Part shown: positions 45,604-54,113 of the stretch, one piece after another
How the letters are laid out: each line of letters begins with the position of its first letter
How positions within the stretch are numbered: position 1 is the first letter of the stretch
Source of the DNA: an uncultured Oleiphilus sp.
GTDB taxonomy: Bacteria > Pseudomonadota > Gammaproteobacteria > Pseudomonadales > Oleiphilaceae
Reading direction: 5' to 3'
DNA: 64,000 nt
Assembly: GCA_913020045.1 (NCBI GenBank)
Contig: CAJWBE010000007.1
Location: 62,001 to 126,000, forward strand
Made by a program: the position numbers and the translations under genes
Notes under the pieces: model-generated
The model's input: only the letters and a program-made list of their open reading frames with translations
Told to the model about the DNA's origin: nothing
Database searches by the model: none

Positions 45604-47838
45604 ATGATCGATATTATTAATGAACTAACGCGCATTACGCAGGCCGTATCACTTGTCTCTTCGCCTAAAGAACAGGTAGAGGTCATGGTGGCCGAGATAA
45701 GTCGTTATCTCAATGTCTCGGTGTGTAGTTTATACCGGCAGGAACGTTCGGGAGATCTATTACTACTCGCGAGTCAAGGGTTGAGTGCAACGCGCCCGGT
45801 AAAAATTCCGGCAGGTTGCGGTTTGGTTGGCCTTGTTGCCAGTAGCAGACATCCGCTTAATCTTGCAAACGGCTTACTGCATCCAGCTTATTTCCATGTG
45901 GCAGACATTGAAGAAGAGCGCTTCACCAGTTTTTGTGGTGCGCCACTGGTATCAGCCGGCGAAGTGATTGGTGTGTTGGTCGTTCAGGGCAGTCAGGAAG
46001 TTGCTTTCTCGACGCAGCAAGAGGCTTTCATTACGACACTGGCATCACATATCGCATTGATCGTGCAGCAGTTGCCGAGCGAACTGAATCCACTGTTTGC
46101 CTCAAGCGTATTAAAAGGGCTCGTGGCAAGTGAAGGCATCGCCATTGGTAGTCCGTTTTTTTGTAACCTTCCTGAATTAAAAGAGGTTGGTCATCAGTTG
46201 TGTGAGTCTGTTTCCGACGAGCTTACTGCCTGGCTGGCGCTTAAGGAAACCGTATTAGCGGACCTTGAGTACGAAAAACAAAACCTCGGACTGAATCTGT
46301 CTGGCGAAATTACGAGCATGTTTGAGGCATATAAGCTGCTACTGACAGACTCAACTTTGCACGAAAAAGTGGTGGAAGGGATTGAGTCCGAACTCGCCTT
46401 AGCGTGTGCGTTACGAAAAGCAGTGGCGCATTTTTCAGACTTATTCCAGCAAATGGATGACCCTTACCTAAGAGCACGCAGTGAAGACGTTTGGCACGTT
46501 GGCAATAAGCTCTATCAAGCGCATACGCAAGCCAGTGCAGAGCCTGTTTGTTCGGTGAGTGAGGATACGCCTATTGTGTTGATCGGTGACAATATTAGTG
46601 TTTCTGATATCGCGAAGGTGCCCGTGTCTCAGCTAAAGGCGATCGTCAGCGGCACCGGCTCTCGCTTATCGCACACGGCGATTGTTGCCAATGCATTAGG
46701 CGTTCCGGCCGTGATGAATGTGTCAGGATTAAGTCGTTTTAGTCGTGCCGAGCAAGTGGTGGTAGATGGCAGCGAAGGAAAGGTGCTGTTTGATCCTGAT
46801 GAGCATGTGTTGCGCGTCTATGAGAGCTTACTGAGTAAGCGTCTTGCTGATGAGAAAGAGCTGCGCTGTTTAAGAGATGTGCCTGCCGCTAGTAAAGACG
46901 GCGAGCGTGTGCAAATGCTGGTGAATAGTGGTCTGTTGTCAGATATTACACCGGGCTTAACGTATGGCGCCGAAGGCGTTGGTTTATTCCGCACAGAAAT
47001 ACCGTTTATCGCGAGCGAAACGTTCCCGACCGAAGACGAACAGACCGAGCTATACAGCAACGTCTTTAAACACTACTCAGGCAAACCCGTGTACATGCGG
47101 ACCTTGGATATCGGCTCGGACAAGCAACTACCGTATTTTCCCATTTTAGGTGAAGAAAACCCCGCCATGGGTTGGCGTGGTATCCGTTTTACGATCGACA
47201 ATGTGCAATTGCTGGTCATGCAACTCAGGGCCATGCTGAAAGCGGCAGGTGAGGAAGGTGACTTGCGTGTGATTGTGCCGATGGTCAGTAATATTTCTGA
47301 GTTAACGCGTTTTCATCAAGTGCTGAACGACGCTTATCAGCAGTTGCAAGAGGAGGGCGTCGTGTGTAAACGATCGCCCGTTGGCGTGATGGTCGAAGTG
47401 CCCGCCGCTATCAGCCAGCTTAAATTTTGGGCTCGCTACATTGATTTTGTTTCGATTGGTTCGAACGATTTGAGTCAATATTTGTTGGCCATTGATCGCA
47501 ATAATCCTAAGCTAACGCAACAGTTTGATCACGTGCATCCGGCCGTGATTGCTGAGTTGGCGCGCGTGGTCAGTACCTGTAGCCAACTTGACCTGCCGGT
47601 TTGTGTTTGCGGCGAAATGGCGTCGGAGCCGGTTTCGCTGATTTTGTTATTTGCGCTAGGCATACGAAAACTAAGCGTAAGTTCTTCTAAAATTCCGCGT
47701 TTAAAGTCGTTGATTTCTAAGCTAGATCGTCAAGTCGCATCTGAGTTTTTGGCGTTCGCTTTGGAGGCTGAGTCGACGGAGTTAATTCGCGCTGAAGGTC
47801 AGCGCTTGCTTGCGGAAATAAAACATAAAGTCGCGTAA
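45604..47838 (+). CDS. ptsP: PtsP, enzyme I of the nitrogen phosphotransferase system
   Basis: This 744-aa protein has an N-terminal GAF domain (about 15-155) followed by enzyme I: the swivelling phosphohistidine domain with H357 (SRLSHTAIVANALGVPA) and the C-terminal PEP-binding barrel (GVGLFRTE, DIGSDK, and the active Cys in VCGEMASEP). PtsP takes phosphate from PEP and passes it to NPr and EIIA-Ntr, reporting nitrogen/carbon balance. In many gammaproteobacteria ptsP is next to rppH. Here it stands alone, so this might be a second copy. It is complete and appears catalytic. Confidence 0.92.
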   Translation: MIDIINELTRITQAVSLVSSPKEQVEVMVAEISRYLNVSVCSLYRQERSGDLLLLASQGLSATRPVKIPAGCGLVGLVASSRHPLNLANGLLHPAYFHVADIEEERFTSFCGAPLVSAGEVIGVLVVQGSQEVAFSTQQEAFITTLASHIALIVQQLPSELNPLFASSVLKGLVASEGIAIGSPFFCNLPELKEVGHQLCESVSDELTAWLALKETVLADLEYEKQNLGLNLSGEITSMFEAYKLLLTDSTLHEKVVEGIESELALACALRKAVAHFSDLFQQMDDPYLRARSEDVWHVGNKLYQAHTQASAEPVCSVSEDTPIVLIGDNISVSDIAKVPVSQLKAIVSGTGSRLSHTAIVANALGVPAVMNVSGLSRFSRAEQVVVDGSEGKVLFDPDEHVLRVYESLLSKRLADEKELRCLRDVPAASKDGERVQMLVNSGLLSDITPGLTYGAEGVGLFRTEIPFIASETFPTEDEQTELYSNVFKHYSGKPVYMRTLDIGSDKQLPYFPILGEENPAMGWRGIRFTIDNVQLLVMQLRAMLKAAGEEGDLRVIVPMVSNISELTRFHQVLNDAYQQLQEEGVVCKRSPVGVMVEVPAAISQLKFWARYIDFVSIGSNDLSQYLLAIDRNNPKLTQQFDHVHPAVIAELARVVSTCSQLDLPVCVCGEMASEPVSLILLFALGIRKLSVSSSKIPRLKSLISKLDRQVASEFLAFALEAESTELIRAEGQRLLAEIKHKVA

Positions 47839-47922
47839 TAGCGTTAATATTGATCTGGCGAGGTCGTCAGGTTAACAGTTCATATGACGGGTTTGATTTC
47901 ATCAATAAAATAAGGAGAGAAC

Positions 47923-48492
47923 ATGAATACAATTAGAACGTTAGTCGTTACTTTAAGTTTGGTTTTCCTCGCGTCGTTTGCGCATTCACATGCGCACAAA
48001 AGCGGAGAAGGGCAGCATGGCGAAGCGGGACAAAAGCACCAGCAAAAGATGGAGCATAAGCTAGACCAGAAGTGTGGAGATGATCAATCCTGCCGCGAAG
48101 CAATGCAGGAAAAAAAGGAAGCCAAACACGCCGCACACAAAGCGCATATGCAACAAATGTTAGAAGAGCAATGCGGTCAAGACAAAACCTGCCGGCAAGA
48201 AGCGCGACAAGAAATAAAAGAAAAGCATTCCAAACATAAAGCAAAGGTAGATGCGAAGCTGGATAAGAAGTGTGGTGACGATCAGGCGTGTCGTGATGAA
48301 CTGTATCAAAAGATACATGCTAAACATGCCGCCAAGAAAGCAGCTAAACATGCGAAACTAGATGAACGTTGTGGTGATGATAAAGACTGCCGACAAACAG
48401 CCCGCGAAGAAATGAAAGCAAAGAAAGAAAAGAATGCGAAGAAAATGAAGAAAGGAATGCCCGAGTCTGACGATATGGATGTTGACTACTAA
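47923..48492 (+). CDS. Secreted Lys/His-rich protein with four CGxDxxC repeats
   Basis: This 189-aa protein has a signal peptide (cut near AHS/HA), then a His-rich stretch, then four helical repeats. Cysteine pairs fall at 51/57, 84/90, 117/123 and 150/156, an exact 33-residue period. Each repeat contains CGDDQSCR, CGQDKTCR, CGDDQACR or CGDDKDCR, set in Lys/Ala/Glu/His-rich helix. The tail is acidic (ESDDMDVDY). Each pair could form a disulfide in the periplasm, or the Cys/His content could bind metal. AAGGAGAG gives a strong ribosome site. I do not recognise the family. Confidence 0.85.
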   Translation: MNTIRTLVVTLSLVFLASFAHSHAHKSGEGQHGEAGQKHQQKMEHKLDQKCGDDQSCREAMQEKKEAKHAAHKAHMQQMLEEQCGQDKTCRQEARQEIKEKHSKHKAKVDAKLDKKCGDDQACRDELYQKIHAKHAAKKAAKHAKLDERCGDDKDCRQTAREEMKAKKEKNAKKMKKGMPESDDMDVDY

Positions 48493-48584
48493 AACGGTGG
48501 TTATGAATCACGACTAGCGCGCCTGCCTTTCTTCGCATCGTTTAAATGCAGGCAGCCGCGCTCAGCCAAACGGCAAAGAGAGGT

Positions 48585-49406
48585 TTAGTTGTTTAAAAAC
48601 TTCTTCACGCCGAGTAGCATGTTGGACACCTTGTGATAGTCCGTCGGTAGTACTTTATAAAGCACATCGACAATTTTTGCGTCAGCACCGATTAACACTC
48701 TAAACGTTTTCTTACGCATGCCTTTTTCGATCGTTCGTGCGGCTTGCTCTGGGGTAGTGCGAGCGACGGTATCGAAGTGTTGTGCTAATGATGCGGGGTC
48801 CGAATGATCGCTTTCTGCGAAGTTAGCGATGTTTGTTTTTATCCCCCCAGGCATGACACATACGACATCGATCGGTTTTTTCTGATAGATCATGTCTTGC
48901 TTTAGGGCTTCGGTAAAGCCACGTACTGCGAATTTTGAAGCGTGGTAGGGCGACATCATTGGCATTGTAATCAAGCCAAAGATAGAAGAAACGTTTACGA
49001 TCAAACCTCTTCCTGACTTTTCTAGCAAGGGCAGCATGGTACGACAGCCGATCACAACGCCATTCAAATTTACGCTCATGACTTTTTCGAACAAGGCGGG
49101 AGAGGTCTCATCAAAGAAACCAAATGATGTCATTCCTGCGTTGTTTACCAAGGCATCCAAGTGCCCAACTTCACTCGCCACTTGCGCTTCGAGAGCTGCC
49201 CAATCGTCTGCGCTGGCTGCATCTGCACGGCGAGAGATCACTACGCTATGACCCAATGCTTTGCAGGTCGTTTGAAGATTGCTTTCGTCGATATCCGTCA
49301 AAATTAGCTTAGCGCCTTGGCTAGCTAGCAGTTTTGCTAAGGCTTGGCCGATTCCTGATCCTGCGCCGGTAATAAGGATGTGCTTGTTTTGCCATGTATT
49401 GCTCAT
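48585..49406 (-). CDS. Short-chain dehydrogenase/reductase
   Basis: This 273-aa SDR has the cofactor motif TGAGSGIGQAL near residue 13, NNAG near 90, the catalytic Ser in NVSSIFG and YHASK (YxxxK). The conserved aspartate after the second strand (LTDID) suggests NAD(H) preference. It is the third gene after the flavin monooxygenase and hydrolase on this strand, 70 bp from the hydrolase. In the related mycobacterial mymA operon the SDR (sadH) takes the same place. It probably interconverts an alcohol and ketone or aldehyde in that pathway; the substrate is unknown. Confidence 0.9.
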   Translation of the reverse strand: MSNTWQNKHILITGAGSGIGQALAKLLASQGAKLILTDIDESNLQTTCKALGHSVVISRRADAASADDWAALEAQVASEVGHLDALVNNAGMTSFGFFDETSPALFEKVMSVNLNGVVIGCRTMLPLLEKSGRGLIVNVSSIFGLITMPMMSPYHASKFAVRGFTEALKQDMIYQKKPIDVVCVMPGGIKTNIANFAESDHSDPASLAQHFDTVARTTPEQAARTIEKGMRKKTFRVLIGADAKIVDVLYKVLPTDYHKVSNMLLGVKKFLNN

Positions 49407-49476
49407 AGGGAACGTCTCTTAAAATATCTATTTTTGTCGTTATCAGATGTTAATGCTTAGCTAATACCAGCGACAG

Positions 49477-50298
49477 CTAAGCCGCTTGTTTTAATTCATT
49501 GCTCACATTCTGGCTACTCAGCCATGAAAAAATATGTTCCCGTATCGTCGGGAAAAAACTGCCGCCGACGCTATAGTGGCAGGCGCCCTGTATGACACGA
49601 AGGCTCGCTTGTTGCCCGAATTTCTTCGCTATTTTGTGCTGTATCTTAATGGGTGTGATCTTATCTTCTGTGCCTCCGATCACTAGCACAGGGCATTGGA
49701 TTTTAGCAAAGTTAACGCGTGTGGGTGGGCGCGGAAATAAGTACCACATAGACATTTGCGTCGTTACGCGGCCAGACTCAAAGGTTGACGCGCGAACGAG
49801 GTCTTGGTGAACCTGAGCGCTTTGCGTGTTGGCGATGCCATACTGAATATTCTTGAGTAAAAGGTTAGTGAAACTGCGCCATAACGGAAACTTGAATAGA
49901 TTGTGCCCAAAGGTACGTAACACGGAAAGTGAGGTTGCGTTAATACCTGCGGGAGCGCCTGACGATAGCAGAATCAACTTCTCGCACTCGATTTCGGCTG
50001 CAACCAATTGAGCCAATAAGCCGCCCATTGAGTGACCAACGAGAATGGGTTTTTGGCCCGGTTTGTCTTTCATTACGCGAAAAATGTCGTCGAGTAGAGC
50101 GCTGACATAGTCTCCGATTCCAAGTCTCGCCAATTGCTTTCGCTGCTCTGGCGCTAACTTATTTTTTGGCTGATGCAAAGGTAAACAAGGCGCATAGACT
50201 TCGTACCCTTGCGCTTCAAAACTAGCTTTAAGCTCATCCATAATATCGGGCGTACTCCACATTCCATGGATTAGAAAAACAGGCGAGAGTTGCGTCAT
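49477..50298 (-). CDS. Alpha/beta hydrolase (esterase/lysophospholipase type)
   Basis: This 273-aa hydrolase has the oxyanion HGMW near the N-terminus, the nucleophile elbow GHSMGG, an acid residue near GGTEDKITP and the His in GACHYSVGG. No signal peptide is seen, so it is cytosolic. Its start overlaps the upstream monooxygenase stop by 4 bp, so the two are translationally coupled. In the analogous mymA operon the same position holds lipR. An ester made by a Baeyer-Villiger type monooxygenase would be a natural substrate. Confidence 0.88.
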   Translation of the reverse strand: MTQLSPVFLIHGMWSTPDIMDELKASFEAQGYEVYAPCLPLHQPKNKLAPEQRKQLARLGIGDYVSALLDDIFRVMKDKPGQKPILVGHSMGGLLAQLVAAEIECEKLILLSSGAPAGINATSLSVLRTFGHNLFKFPLWRSFTNLLLKNIQYGIANTQSAQVHQDLVRASTFESGRVTTQMSMWYLFPRPPTRVNFAKIQCPVLVIGGTEDKITPIKIQHKIAKKFGQQASLRVIQGACHYSVGGSFFPTIREHIFSWLSSQNVSNELKQAA

Positions 50299-51911
50299 GC
50301 TGTTTTCTCCTGAACTAGGGGTTCATTGCTTTGGGGCTTAGCTTTTTTTGTCGATGTTTTGCGAGTTTTGGCGTCAGAAATATTGCTGGGTTGCTTTGTT
50401 GTAGCGTTGTCTGTTTTCTCACTTGCATTGACTTGATGAAATTCGGCCAAGGGAGCGTTGTCGTCAAAGCGCAATACGCCATCGTCGAGCTTGCTGTGCT
50501 TAATCGCAAATACGTCTTTAAAGTAGAGGTCTTTATTGCACCAAGGGAAAGACTCACCTTGCTTAGGGAGTTTGTCTTTGGCGCGAAGAATATAACCTGA
50601 CTGCAAGTCTAAGAGCTGTTGCTGTTTTGCATTGGGCTCTCGATAAGGATAAACGCTTTCGTAGCCGTTCTGTTCCATATGCTCTAACAACCGACAAACG
50701 TAGTCATAGGTTAGCTCTGCTTTGAGAGTCCAAGACGAGTTGGTGTAACCAAACACCCAAACAAAGTTAGGAATCTGGCTGAACATCATGCCTTTATAGT
50801 TGGTTAACTTTGTCGACTCAATATCGTGGCCGTCGACGGTAAGGTTCATTTTTCCCCACAACTGCAAGTCGAGGCCTGTGGCAGGCACGATAATGTCAGC
50901 GTCTACTTTTTTGCCGGACTTAAGCGTTAAACCAGACTCGGTAAAACAGTCTATATCATCGGTTTCTATACTTGCCTTACCTGAACGTACTGAATTAAAT
51001 AAGTCTGAGTCCGGTACCAGTGCCATGCGCTGGTCCCAAGGCTTATACTTCGGCTTGAAATGCACATCGACATCGGCGGCACCGGCGAGCGCTTCTTTAT
51101 TCATGTTTCTGACGATCTTTCGAATAAAGTCGGGAAAGCGCTTCGATAGTACGAATGACAGTTGCTGCATGGTGGTGTATTTCGCGCGCATAATTCGGTT
51201 GGTTAACCCAGCAGGAAGTACGCGAGAGATGATACGGAACAGCATGTCGGAAGCGGGACGCGTATACACATAGCTCGGTGAGCGTTGGACCATGGTGACA
51301 TGCGCGGCTTTTTTGGCCATCGCAGGTACCACCGTGACGGCCGTCGCGCCGCTGCCAATGACGGCAACGCGCTTGCCGCTATAGTCCAGATCTTCAGGCC
51401 ATTGTTGCGGGTGTGCAATCGTCCCTTTGAAGTCCTCGTAGCCTTTAAACTCAGGCAGATAACCTTGGTCGTAGTTGTAGTAACCTGCACAGCAACTGAG
51501 AAACTTGGCCGCAATATAATAGTCAGTTCCATCGCCACGAGAGATCGTAACCAGCCAGCGGTTCTGCGTGCTGTCCCAGTTTGCGGCGGATACACGTTGT
51601 TTGAAGCGAATATACTGATCGATACCTTCATCTCGCACCAGTTCTTGCAGGTAGTTCTTTATGCGCTCGGCAGAACCGATGTACTCGCGGTCAGTCCAAG
51701 GCTTGAATGAGTATGCAAAGGTGTACATGTCCGAATCAGACCGAATACCCGGATACTTAAATAGGTCCCAAGTACCACCGATGTTTTCTCGGCCTTCGAC
51801 AATGGCAAATGAGGTGTGCGCGCGCTTTTTCTTCAAGTTATAGCACATGCCAATGCCGGAAATACCTGCACCGACGATTAGCACATCAAGCTGTTCATAT
51901 TCGTTTTTCAT
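50295..51911 (-). CDS. Flavin-containing monooxygenase, AlmA/MymA (Baeyer-Villiger) family
   Basis: This 538-aa FAD/NADPH monooxygenase has FAD motif VGAGISGIG (13-21), the YPGIRSDSDM segment (53-62), GYYNYDQGY (143-151) and NADPH motif VIGSGATAV (184-192). These stretches closely match AlmA, a long-chain alkane monooxygenase, and MymA. Members hydroxylate alkanes or insert oxygen into ketones. The last 45 or so residues are an atypical low-complexity tail rich in Thr, Lys, Ser and Asn, not part of the enzyme fold. It is the first gene of a three-gene operon and is divergent from an AraC regulator, the virS-mymA arrangement. Confidence 0.9.
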   Translation of the reverse strand: MKNEYEQLDVLIVGAGISGIGMCYNLKKKRAHTSFAIVEGRENIGGTWDLFKYPGIRSDSDMYTFAYSFKPWTDREYIGSAERIKNYLQELVRDEGIDQYIRFKQRVSAANWDSTQNRWLVTISRGDGTDYYIAAKFLSCCAGYYNYDQGYLPEFKGYEDFKGTIAHPQQWPEDLDYSGKRVAVIGSGATAVTVVPAMAKKAAHVTMVQRSPSYVYTRPASDMLFRIISRVLPAGLTNRIMRAKYTTMQQLSFVLSKRFPDFIRKIVRNMNKEALAGAADVDVHFKPKYKPWDQRMALVPDSDLFNSVRSGKASIETDDIDCFTESGLTLKSGKKVDADIIVPATGLDLQLWGKMNLTVDGHDIESTKLTNYKGMMFSQIPNFVWVFGYTNSSWTLKAELTYDYVCRLLEHMEQNGYESVYPYREPNAKQQQLLDLQSGYILRAKDKLPKQGESFPWCNKDLYFKDVFAIKHSKLDDGVLRFDDNAPLAEFHQVNASEKTDNATTKQPSNISDAKTRKTSTKKAKPQSNEPLVQEKTA

Positions 51912-52031
51912 AGCGGCCTCGTTTGCGTTGTTGTTTGGGGGCGAGTGGTCTTTGGTGAATCATCTATGCAAGACTCCTCAAACTATAGATATAGATTAGT
52001 GACTGGCGGTCACGAAAAATAGTGCGCAATA

Positions 52032-52057
52032 AGACATAAATTGATATTTTCAGACAT
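52032..52057. promoter_or_regulatory. Paired AGACAT boxes, possible AraC regulator site
   Basis: AGACAT occurs at 52032-52037 and again at 52052-52057, 20 bp apart, in the 209-bp region between the monooxygenase operon and the araC gene. Two-turn spacing of direct repeats is usual for AraC-family operators. The same box occurs twice at the CYP153 promoter. Confidence 0.4.
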
Positions 52058-52123
52058 CTTGGCGGGTTAAGGTAGTTTTAGGGGTGTAAGCTATTTGCCG
52101 TTCAAGGCAATAAGGAATCATTG

Positions 52124-53152
52124 ATGGATGCACTGAAAAAGCTAAATAAAAAGCAGTCTATATTGGGCCTCATTCCTATGCTCAATGTTCTGGAGAGTGC
52201 CGGCGTTAATCCTGAAAAGGTATTGCGAAAGCATGGTATATCACTTGATAACATGAGTGGTGCCGCGTTGATCGACTTAAATGTAGAACTAGACATCGTA
52301 AGAGATGCCTTAGCGATCTCGAATGAGCCTTTGCTGGGCTTGAAAGCGGGCAGGCAAGTGACATTCACGTCTTACGGTACGTTCGCCATGTTGGCGATGA
52401 GTGCGCCGAACTTTTTAGAAACTCTCAAAGTAAGCGCACAGTTTCAGTCGTTATCGTTGCTCATTTCTCATATGACCCTGCACATAGAGCCAGATTGGGT
52501 GGAGCTACGTTATATCCTCCCTGATGTGCCACAAGAGTTGAGAAACTTCATCGCGGATCGTGACTTAATGGGCACCTATATTTTTATGCGTGAATTCATG
52601 ACTGATCCAGGGTTCTATTTGCTGGGAGCAGGCACTGCACGACCAAAACCGACAGGCGCTCAATGGCGAGAGTATCGTGAGCATATCGATATCGACATGC
52701 AATTTGACCAAGCCTATAACTGGTTTCGGATACCGCGTTCGATCATGTCGCGAACCCTGAAGCATAGTAATCATCTCGCACACCGCTTTTACACCCTGCA
52801 GGCCTACGAGCTGATGCGAAAATTCTACCCAGATTCTGGCGATGTTGTTGCACAAACCAAGCAGATTCTCTTGGGGTATGAGCGCCACTTTCCGGCCGTT
52901 AGCGAGATGGCGAAAACATTTGGAGTGAGCGAGCGAACCTATCATCGCAAGTTGGATGAAGCGAATACTTCTTATCGCACCTTGGTCGATGAATATAAAA
53001 AAGAGCGTTGCCTGGACTTGCTGTCACAACACAAACCCTCGGTCGCCTCGCTTGCTGAAACCCTCGGGTATGCCGAGTCATCCAGTTTTTTACGGGCGTT
53101 CAAACGGTGGACGGGCACCACGCCTAAACAGTATCGAGCGAACACGGACTAG
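52124..53152 (+). CDS. AraC-family regulator (VirS/OruR-like)
   Basis: This 342-aa regulator has an arabinose-binding-like N-terminal domain (VTFTSYGTFAMLAMSAPNF near residue 85). Its C-terminal AraC double helix-turn-helix shows MAKTFGVSERTYHRKL and AETLGYAESSSFLRAFKRW. The ATG at 52124 has AAGGA at 7 bp; a TTG one codon upstream is less likely. It is divergent from the flavin monooxygenase operon by about 210 bp and probably activates it on sensing a pathway compound, as VirS does for mymA. That role is inferred from position. Confidence 0.92.
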   Translation: MDALKKLNKKQSILGLIPMLNVLESAGVNPEKVLRKHGISLDNMSGAALIDLNVELDIVRDALAISNEPLLGLKAGRQVTFTSYGTFAMLAMSAPNFLETLKVSAQFQSLSLLISHMTLHIEPDWVELRYILPDVPQELRNFIADRDLMGTYIFMREFMTDPGFYLLGAGTARPKPTGAQWREYREHIDIDMQFDQAYNWFRIPRSIMSRTLKHSNHLAHRFYTLQAYELMRKFYPDSGDVVAQTKQILLGYERHFPAVSEMAKTFGVSERTYHRKLDEANTSYRTLVDEYKKERCLDLLSQHKPSVASLAETLGYAESSSFLRAFKRWTGTTPKQYRANTD

Positions 53153-53304
53153 TGTCTGATAGAGAACAAGCAATAAAAGAACGCCTGAAAGCGGAACGCT
53201 GCCGTCTAGAACTGTCACAATTTAGGCGATGTGCTTTGAAGACTTAACTGTCAAACTGTCCTGATATTAAATGAATCAGATAATGCTATTTTTTGGGTAA
53301 CACC

Positions 53305-54057
53305 ATGGAAAATCTAAACGTGTCCAGCCAGCGCCAATCCATCTTATTGGTCGAAGATGATAAAGAGTTGGCGTCTTTGATTCAGGAGTATCTGAGTAAA
53401 AACGGTTTTGAGGTCGCGGTCGTTGGCGATGGGGATTCGGCGGTTAGATCGATTTTTGGCAAACCCGCTGACATGGTGATTCTGGATGTAATGCTGCCGG
53501 GTAAGTCTGGCATGGACGTACTCAAAGAGGTGAGGCCAAGTTATCAAGCGCCGATATTGATGCTGACAGCGCTCGATGAAGATATGGATCAAATGTTAGG
53601 GCTAGAGTTGGGGGCTGACGATTACGTCATCAAGCCAATTAAACCGCGCTTATTGTTATCTCGCGTAAGAGCATTGCTACGTCGCTCAGAGCGTGTCGTG
53701 GTGCAGGCGGGTTCAGACCCGCAGTTACCCTTGGAGCAAAACAAGGCCGACACCAATATTCCTCTTTTATTCAAAGTGTCATCTCGCGAAGTGTTTGTGC
53801 AGGGTGCATTGGTATCACTGACGACGGCTGAGTATGACTTGTTGCACCTGTTGGCCGAGAATCAGGGGCAAGTCGTATCGCGGGACACCATCGTCCAAAG
53901 TTTGAGAGGGTTTGATTACGACGGCTTAGACCGCTCGATTGATCGTCGGATATCACGCTTAAGAAGAAAGCTGAATGACGACCCGGTCGAACCTTCGATC
54001 ATCAAAACTGTTCGGGGGAAGGGCTATCTTTTGTGCCTCGCCGTCACGCGTCAATGA
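53305..54057 (+). CDS. OmpR-family response regulator, RstA-like
   Basis: This 250-aa regulator has a receiver with phospho-acceptor D in VILDVMLPGKSG, Lys in DYVIKPIKP, and a winged-helix DNA-binding domain (YDLLHLLAENQGQVVSRDTI, then IDRRISRLRRKLNDDP). The ATG at 53305 is taken; a TTG four codons upstream is possible. The kinase gene follows 57 bp later and resembles RstB in layout, so this is an RstAB-type pair. The outer-membrane barrel gene that follows is a possible target. Confidence 0.92.
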   Translation: MENLNVSSQRQSILLVEDDKELASLIQEYLSKNGFEVAVVGDGDSAVRSIFGKPADMVILDVMLPGKSGMDVLKEVRPSYQAPILMLTALDEDMDQMLGLELGADDYVIKPIKPRLLLSRVRALLRRSERVVVQAGSDPQLPLEQNKADTNIPLLFKVSSREVFVQGALVSLTTAEYDLLHLLAENQGQVVSRDTIVQSLRGFDYDGLDRSIDRRISRLRRKLNDDPVEPSIIKTVRGKGYLLCLAVTRQ

Positions 54058-54113
54058 TAAACCTAGAGAGAAAAGACCGATCATGAGTACAGCGAGGATA
54101 CGGGGCTTAAGAC

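Noticed and set aside
48517-48562. GC-rich hairpin (GCCTGC/GCAGGC) between the cysteine-repeat gene and the SDR gene
   Set aside because: The loop is over 20 nt, the outer stem is bulged and there is no T-run, so I do not call it a terminator.
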